This document shows positions 31,505-36,929 of a stretch of DNA of 36,929 bases, in pieces. The position numbers and the translations under genes were made by a program. Where the stretch lies: NCBI GenBank assembly GCA_025449115.1, contig JAHLKC010000227.1:1-36929 (forward strand), read 5' to 3'. Under the pieces are notes generated by a model. That model worked only from the letters and a program-made list of their open reading frames with translations, was not told the origin of the DNA and did not search any database. The stretch comes from Chytridium lagenaria (taxonomy: Eukaryota; Chytridiomycota; Chytridiomycetes; Chytridiales; Chytridiaceae). The number at the start of each line of letters is the position of its first letter. Within the stretch, counting starts at the first letter, position 1.

Positions 31505-32805
31505 ATGTTTTCCCACTTCACCAGCTCCTTCAACAAAGTCTTCGTCATTGAAGAATAGCCTTCCACTCCTTGTCTTCATCCATGGATTCCTCGGCAGCAA
31601 AGAATCCTTTCGTCAGTTCCCTCTCGACCTAAATGAGTACGTCAAAGCAGAAGGCGGCATTGGAACTAGGTCCTTCTTCTCAAAATCCGCATCCCCCTCC
31701 ACCTTTGACATTGAAACATACGGCTACTCAACCACCGGAAGCAACGAAGAAAGAGTCAATGAGTTGATTTTATGGCTACGTAACCGTTGCGCAGCGTCTC
31801 CACCGGCTTATGTTGTTCTTCTCGCACATTCAATGGGAGGATTGATGGCTAGCGATGCAGCCACCCAGATTTTAACGGAATCCGCATCCACCGGCGCTAA
31901 AAGTATCGATATACGTGCAGTGCTTACCTTTGACAGTCCATTCTTTGGTCTCCATCCAAGAGTTCTCACAAAATCCGGTGTCGATAGAGTTCAAAAACCG
32001 TTGAACAGTTTTCCGGTATCTTTGGAAGTCTGGCGACAGTTGCGGCTTCTGCAAAAGCTGCATCTTCAGCATCATCGAGAGCTCTTCGGCTGCAGCGTCA
32101 CGAGCGGGATCAGCAGCGTCGTCTTCAGCAAAGTCTTCATCGACATCGTTATGGGCAGGAGTTGCTGCTGTGGCGACCATTGCGGCTGCAGGGTATGCTG
32201 CGTCACAACATCCTACTGTTCAGACGCATATTCAGAGAACTACGGAATCGATATCGAAGCATGTGGAGTTTTTGGGACCGCTGTGGAGAGTTGATAATCA
32301 AGAGCTCCGAATTACCAAGTTAAAGAGTTTTGGAGGGAAGGTGGTGTTTAAATGCTTTTACATGCAGGTAAGTTTTGGTGTTATTAGTTACTTTCCGATT
32401 TTTCTTACTGTTCTATTTATTACGTACGCTTGTTTTTTTGCCTCTAGCTTTTTTTTGTTTTTTTTTTGTTTGTTTTTTGTCGTTTCCCGTGAACTAATGC
32501 CTGTTTATCATAGATACCCCCAAAGACTTCCGCCGACTCGCCCAGCACCTTCATATCTCTCCCCACTCATCTTGGCGCTGACACTCAGGCACTTTTTATC
32601 CCTATCAAGGTCCCCATAGAGGCCGTTTCCAAGATTGCGACAGACGAAATAGATGCTCACGTAAATATGTTTGATGCGCTGATGGGGGTCAGCATATTTT
32701 GATATGATGTCGAAGGTGTTGGATATTTTAAAGGCATTGGAGAGGCAAGCGGTGATAATGGTGTTGTTGTTTGTTGTTTCTCCGTTAAAGGAATTATCTT
32801 ATTGA
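31505..32805 (+). CDS. Fungal alpha/beta-hydrolase (lipase-like, GxSxG)
   Basis: The probable start ATG at 31505 (MFSHFTSSFNKVFV) needs one base shift before the main frame at about 31548. LLVFIHGFLGSKESFRQFPL carries the oxyanion-side HG motif and LLAHSMGGLMASDAA the nucleophile elbow (GxSxG-like, AHSMGG). LTFDSPFFGLHPRVL is typical of a widespread fungal family of uncharacterised hydrolases. A second shift near 32005 leads into an Ala/Ser-rich segment and a hydrophobic stretch (VATIAAAGYAASQHP), then HVEFLGPLWRVDNQELRI. Intron 32368-32513 (GTAAGT...CATAG) precedes the last exon, and a shift near 32685 gives AYFDMMSKVLDILKALE and a TGA at 32803-32805. The substrate is unknown; acid and His catalytic residues were not assigned. 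The family name is from motif memory. Confidence 0.7.
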
Positions 32806-33106
32806 GCGACCTTCTTTTTAATGCGAGCGACGATGGGAACGTTCTTTCATTTACGGTCATTTAGTTTAAATCACTCTGTCGTTTACGCTTTTTGTAATAG
32901 TAATGCGGCTTATTGCTACCTTTTGAAAGATTAATGGAAAGGTTAAGGTTCAACAAGAGGTTTTCAACTCCGATTCAAAAAAGTTCTAAAGTTTAGAACA
33001 CTTTAGGACTAATAGACTGCCTCGCACATCATCAAAAGTTACAGACGTCAAACACTTCATCGGAAGACAGGATTCAGAGTCTGTTTCCAACTCCCAATAC
33101 ATTGAC

Positions 33107-35362
33107 ATGGATCGTTCAAAGCGGTCGGCGGGCTCTTGGAAAGGCAGATTCACACCATCCTTCAACTTCACCAAACCGTCCTCGAAAAACCTGTTTCTCC
33201 CTCATCATCATCCTTTCTATCCTTAACAATCCTCAAAACCTTTATAGTCGATCCATTCCTACTTCAAGACTATGAAGTTTTATCCGATGATCAATCCAAC
33301 CTCACCTCTCCAAATTCCTCCGACCCTGTCCCAGAACCTCAAAACAAAACAACATACCCTCCCATCCCACTCCTCTACCTCCTTCAAGCCCGAAAAGACT
33401 ACCTTGATCAAGTTGTAAGCTGTGACGGCAGCGACACGGGCGATCTAATCCTCTCCAAACCCACCTTCCTACGTTGCGGCAAAGACAGCGCCGGCAAGGA
33501 CAATACAAGCAAAAAGTGGGCAACCGTATTCAAAACGGTCCTCTACGTTACGAGTCACTCCAAAAAAGCGTTTGACGGCGGATAAGCTCCAGAAAGAGAA
33601 GAACAAGGTCCGAGGATTCGGGGTGCCACTTCGAAAGACACCTAAAATGGTGGAGAGTTTTGATGAGGATGTGATTTGGATTAATGAGACAGAGAGTGGG
33701 AGAGAGGGTGGGGGCGGAGAAGGGAGAGGAGAGGGAGTTTAGGATTTCAAAGCTTTTTCGGGGATTGGGAGGGTGCTACTTTGATGGAGTGTGCGGTCAT
33801 GGATACGACGGTACCAGAGAGGTTTTGCTTGACAAAAATGTGGCGTTGAGGATGTCGTTGTTGCCAAAGTTGCCAGCGCAGCCGATGGATCATAGAAAGT
33901 ACAGTCTCCCGCCGTCGTTTGGACTTTGATGGGAAGTTGTTTGTTGAATGAAACTTGGTGGTTTCATGGAGAATTATTCGGGAAAGGAGCCGCAGGGTGG
34001 TTGTATGGTACGTGAATATCTATGTATGTACTATTGACATGTATGAAGATGGCCTGAATATTCACGATCCCATGATAGACAGGAGTGAAATTCATTGCAA
34101 CGCATGGTAAGATCAAGCCCTTCATTATAATCTTTACAATATTTAAAAGGGTTGAAACTCCAGTCTTTTTCATTTCCCGTCACGAAGCCGTCAACCCATT
34201 CCAAGCTCACCAGGACTTTCTCAACACCTTATAGTCTACGCCTCTCTCGGCGAAGACGTCCGCAACTACCAGCCCGTATTTCTCGACAGCCGCATAGCAG
34301 ACGGTTCAATGGTGCAGCATGGTCCCACCTCTTTTCAAGCTCAAAACGACTCCTCGACATTCGTCAAATCGTGGACGTGGCGTCCTCATACGTTCCATCA
34401 GGCTCAGCTTCCCAAAAATATGCTTCCGGAAAGCCATATGGGGGATTCACGGTGCATTGTCGAGTTTATCAAAGGGAACAGGGTCCATGGAGCTTGCCAA
34501 TTTCGCCGTTATTGTTTGCGTTTAGGAATTTTATGCTGGATCGATTGAAAGAGGCGTTGAATGTGACAGAGTTGGTGTCGCCGATAAAGTATGAGGAACG
34601 GAAGGATAATTCAACGTTGGGTCGGTTTGCGCCCATGTGGAAGAAGAAGCTTTTGGGCGAGAGTACCACCGTCACTATCACTTATGCTCTTCGTGGGGAA
34701 GGTTCTCGGCTAGATCCTCACGGTTTTCTATTCAACCAGCAAAAATGGCCTTGCAGATCTATACGGCACTAATTTCGACGACGAGGAGGAAGAGGAGCCT
34801 TCCGATCTATCCGTCGAGATCACGTCCATCGTAAACTTAAAGGAGAAGCGAGTCTAGTCGACCATCTTCGACAAAAAATCACGTCATGGACCACTTGGAA
34901 CGTTCAATATATTTTCAACGCTGTGGATTTCGCGACGCTGTCTTTTGAGGAACAGGTTGCGATGGCGCAAAATACGGATGTGCTGGTCGCCCCACATGGA
35001 GCCGTGTTTGTGCATTTGTTATATTTGAGGATGAAGCCTGTTGCAGGAGCCGTGGAGATCAAAATGCCTTCAAAAGGATGTTGAATGAGCAATTTAGAAA
35101 TCTTGCACGAAAGGTACGCCCCATATCTCTCGAGTTTTTCCCTTCGTCTTCACCACAAAAAAACTTTGATTGACTCGTGGTTTTTTCAGTTGAGACAACG
35201 ATATCAGGCTGTCAAAGTGACTGATAAATTCGACGCTGACACTTTACATATGAGAACGCCGTCAAGCGCGTCGTGAACGATGTCATAGCTATCCGCCGTG
35301 AAGCAAAGCTTTCTGGCCCTTCCTACATACCACCAGATTCGACGCATCCTGTCACAAAATAA
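33107..35362 (+). CDS. GT61-family glycosyltransferase (copy 2, frameshifted)
   Basis: A divergent paralogue of the gene at 15123-17600, matching it block for block: YLLQARKDYLDQVVSCDGSD, VCGHGYDGTREVLLDKNVAL, LLNETWWF then FGKGAAGWLY, SEIHCNAWVETPVFFISRHE, VFLDSRIADGS, SSKRLLDIRQIVDVASSYVP, PISPLLFAFRNFMLDRLKEA, VDFATLSFEEQVAMAQNTDV and APHGAVFVHLLYLRMKPVAG, then NEQFRNLARKLRQRYQAVKV. Introns: 34008-34078, 34107-34149 and 35114-35189, leaving a 28-nt exon (34079-34106). The middle intron interrupts the same AW|(V/I)ETP codon as in copy 1. The start is a guess (ATG 33107) and the N-terminal anchor is not resolved. Shifts are needed near 33180, 33585, 33730, 33925, 34230, 34315, 34450, 34490, 34760, 34830 and 35255, so it is either a decaying gene or poorly sequenced. 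Confidence 0.72.
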
Positions 35363-36225
35363 ACTCCTTGCGCGTCACCCAAACAAAAAAACCATCAAAA
35401 AAACAAATGATTGCGAGATTTTAATGAACTCATTAGCACGCGTAAAGAAATTCATTGTAAATACTTCCAGAAGAAGACGGTGATTTCTAGAACGAAGGAA
35501 CATGAAAAGAGACAAAAGCGGAAGTGCCGGGATTTACAAAAACTTGTAAACCCTTTCTGAGGAACGCATCTCAAGGTGCCGCTGATTTAACCGAAATGAC
35601 TCCAACCAGTCGATTTTCAATCGCCACTTAAAACGAGCAAAGTCCGCCAGTGTATTCAGGCGTGCTGATCATACCAACCGATCAGTGTGATTTTCTCTTT
35701 GCGTTATTACAAATAGACTTCATGTGGTGAAAAATTTTAGAGGTGAAGGCGTGTGTGTGTTTATGGAAGAATGGTGGAGGGTGCTTTTGAGATGCTGGAA
35801 TTAATTCCATGAAACCCAACAGAGATGTGGAAGTGTTGTTTCAATTTAAAGTTAGGAGGTTTAGAATTGAAATAAAAGATGGTTTAGGGATTGGAGATAA
35901 AAAGAGATAAAGAAGAAGGACCCGGAAAACAAGGCGATTTAGCGTCAAAGCCTCGAGATCTAGTGCAAGATAAATAGACGTGGAATTGAAGCTTATCTTA
36001 CTGGCTTTATACGCAGGTGCTCATTAGATTGTTTGACATCTTGTTATCTCAATAGTTCATCAAAGTAGATTTTCAGATATTATATTTCACTTGTGCGGAG
36101 GTAGCTCTCTCAATACATCAAAAAGCGATTAAAGAAAAAAAAAGAGTGTCGAATCTCAAAACGCATACACAAAAACTTAACAATAAAAATCAGGGTACCA
36201 AAGAAAAGGGGGCAAGAACAGATAT
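35363..36225. other. Convergent intergenic region, nothing recognised
   Basis: About 860 AT-rich bases between convergent genes. No coding pattern, tRNA or repeat of note apart from a short GTGTGTGTG run at about 35751-35760. Confidence 0.5.
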
Positions 36226-36929
36226 TCAAGCCTCAGGATTCTCATTCGCCTCCTTCTCCTTCTCCTCCCTCTCACTCTTCAAAAAGCAGCAATCTCAAAC
36301 CTAGCCTTCCTCACATCCACATAATAGAAAAAGACAATAGGCAACAAGAACGCAACAAACAGGAACCAGAACGACGGTCTTCTTGAACCCGTCGCATCAC
36401 CAATCGCCGCAACAATCAAAGGTCCAACCCAACTTGACCCTTTATCCGTGATAGCGTACAGCGAGAAGAATTCAGATTCGTACCCGGGTGGACAGATCTC
36501 GGCAAACATGGAACGACATGTTGCTTGTGCGGCGCCAAGGAAGAAACCGTGGTAGACGCCGAGGATGTAGACTTCGAGTTTGGAACGGAGACCGATGGAG
36601 GTGGAGTAGATGCCGACGATACCCCAGAGTGGGAGGAGGGAGTAGAGAACGGCGACAATCATGAGGGTGACGCGGGAGGTGAGATGGAAACGGTGTTGAA
36701 TCCAGTTCCAGAAGATGCAGCCGATACCGGCGGCAAAGGGGACGAGGGTTGCGACAATGAGGAGTTCGACGGAAGACATTTTGATCTCGTTGGAGGCAAA
36801 GAGGACGGCGACTTGGATGATGGTGCTAAGGAAAAAAAGGTGCATCAGAAAAAAGAACGAAATGCAAAAAAGAATAGGCTTTGAATGAAAGCAAGTAGAG
36901 ACTCACGTAAAAGCATCAGAGAAGATGAA
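36226..36929 (-). CDS. Atg22-like MFS transporter, C-terminal part (5' end beyond window)
   Basis: Exon 36907-36929 (partial) reads FIFSDAF and joins across intron 36826-36906 (GTGAGT...CCTTAG) to TTIIQVAVLFASNEIKMSS. Five or six hydrophobic helices follow. GFFLGAAQATCRSMFAEICP, PPGYESEFFSLYAITDKGSS and WVGPLIVAAIGDATGSRRPS are the conserved Atg22-type segments (RS.f.ElIP.g.E.eFF.LYaitDKgSSw.GP). In yeast Atg22 exports amino acids from the vacuole after autophagy; many fungi have several family members with unknown substrates. The frame as written stops at 36279; a one-base shift in the preceding T run extends it with LKSEREEKEKEANENPEA to a TGA at 36226-36228, a typical acidic/basic tail. 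Confidence 0.82.

Noticed and set aside
32986..33174. Minus-strand 62-codon frame upstream of GT61 copy 2
   Set aside because: It overlaps the probable start of GT61 copy 2 and shows no recognisable motif.
1..36929. tRNA, rRNA, transposon or integrated virus
   Set aside because: No cloverleaf with a GGTTCGA-type T arm, no rRNA block, no reverse transcriptase or transposase motif and no terminal repeats were found by reading both strands; a tRNAscan and Rfam search would be decisive.

Overview
The window is eukaryotic nuclear DNA, most likely from a fungus. Genes are split by many short GT-AG introns (about 40-150 bases), and the products include an Atg22-type vacuolar transporter, a PET123/mS26-type mitoribosomal protein, an Asa1-type WD40 protein, a fungal-style alpha/beta hydrolase and GT61 glycosyltransferases. 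An animal-like type IIC (Na+/K+- or H+/K+-like) P-type ATPase points to an early-diverging, zoosporic (chytrid-like) fungus rather than a typical Dikaryon. That taxonomic call is inference; no rRNA or other marker gene is present.

Layout. 1-5083 (minus): one large surface-protein gene, running off the left edge, with a signal peptide, a Kelch-type ectodomain, a Pro/Gly-rich stalk, one membrane helix, an Ala/Gly-rich segment and a tail of at least twelve 46-codon repeats. 5084-5955: microsatellite-rich divergent spacer. 5956-9523 (plus): F-box/WD40-like gene with an internal minisatellite. About 10420-12840 (minus): an unrecognised multi-exon gene. 12996-14883 (minus): RING protein with SUMO-interaction motifs, an RNF4/Slx8-like STUbL candidate. 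15123-17600 (minus): intact GT61 type II membrane glycosyltransferase. 17931-18410: weak coding traces. About 19190-20278 (plus): LRRC57-like leucine-rich-repeat protein with a 24-nt micro-exon. 20987-22841 (plus): class II DAHP synthase. 23419-27618 (minus): type IIC P-type ATPase in eight exons. 28430-29746 (minus) and 29777-31447 (plus): mS26 and Asa1 in tight head-to-head order. 31505-32805 (plus): alpha/beta hydrolase. 33107-35362 (plus): second GT61 gene. 36226-36929 (minus): C-terminal half of an Atg22-like MFS transporter, running off the right edge.

The genes do not form one pathway. The clearest link is the GT61 pair, two divergent paralogues about 16 kb apart in opposite orientation that share an intron position.

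Data quality matters for reading this window. Most genes need one or more single-base shifts to keep a homologous reading frame, often at homopolymers, while two long genes (GT61 copy 1 and mS26) are clean. This looks more like indel error in a long-read assembly than wholesale pseudogenisation, but the sequence alone cannot settle it. Exon limits below were worked out by hand from splice signals and family conservation.
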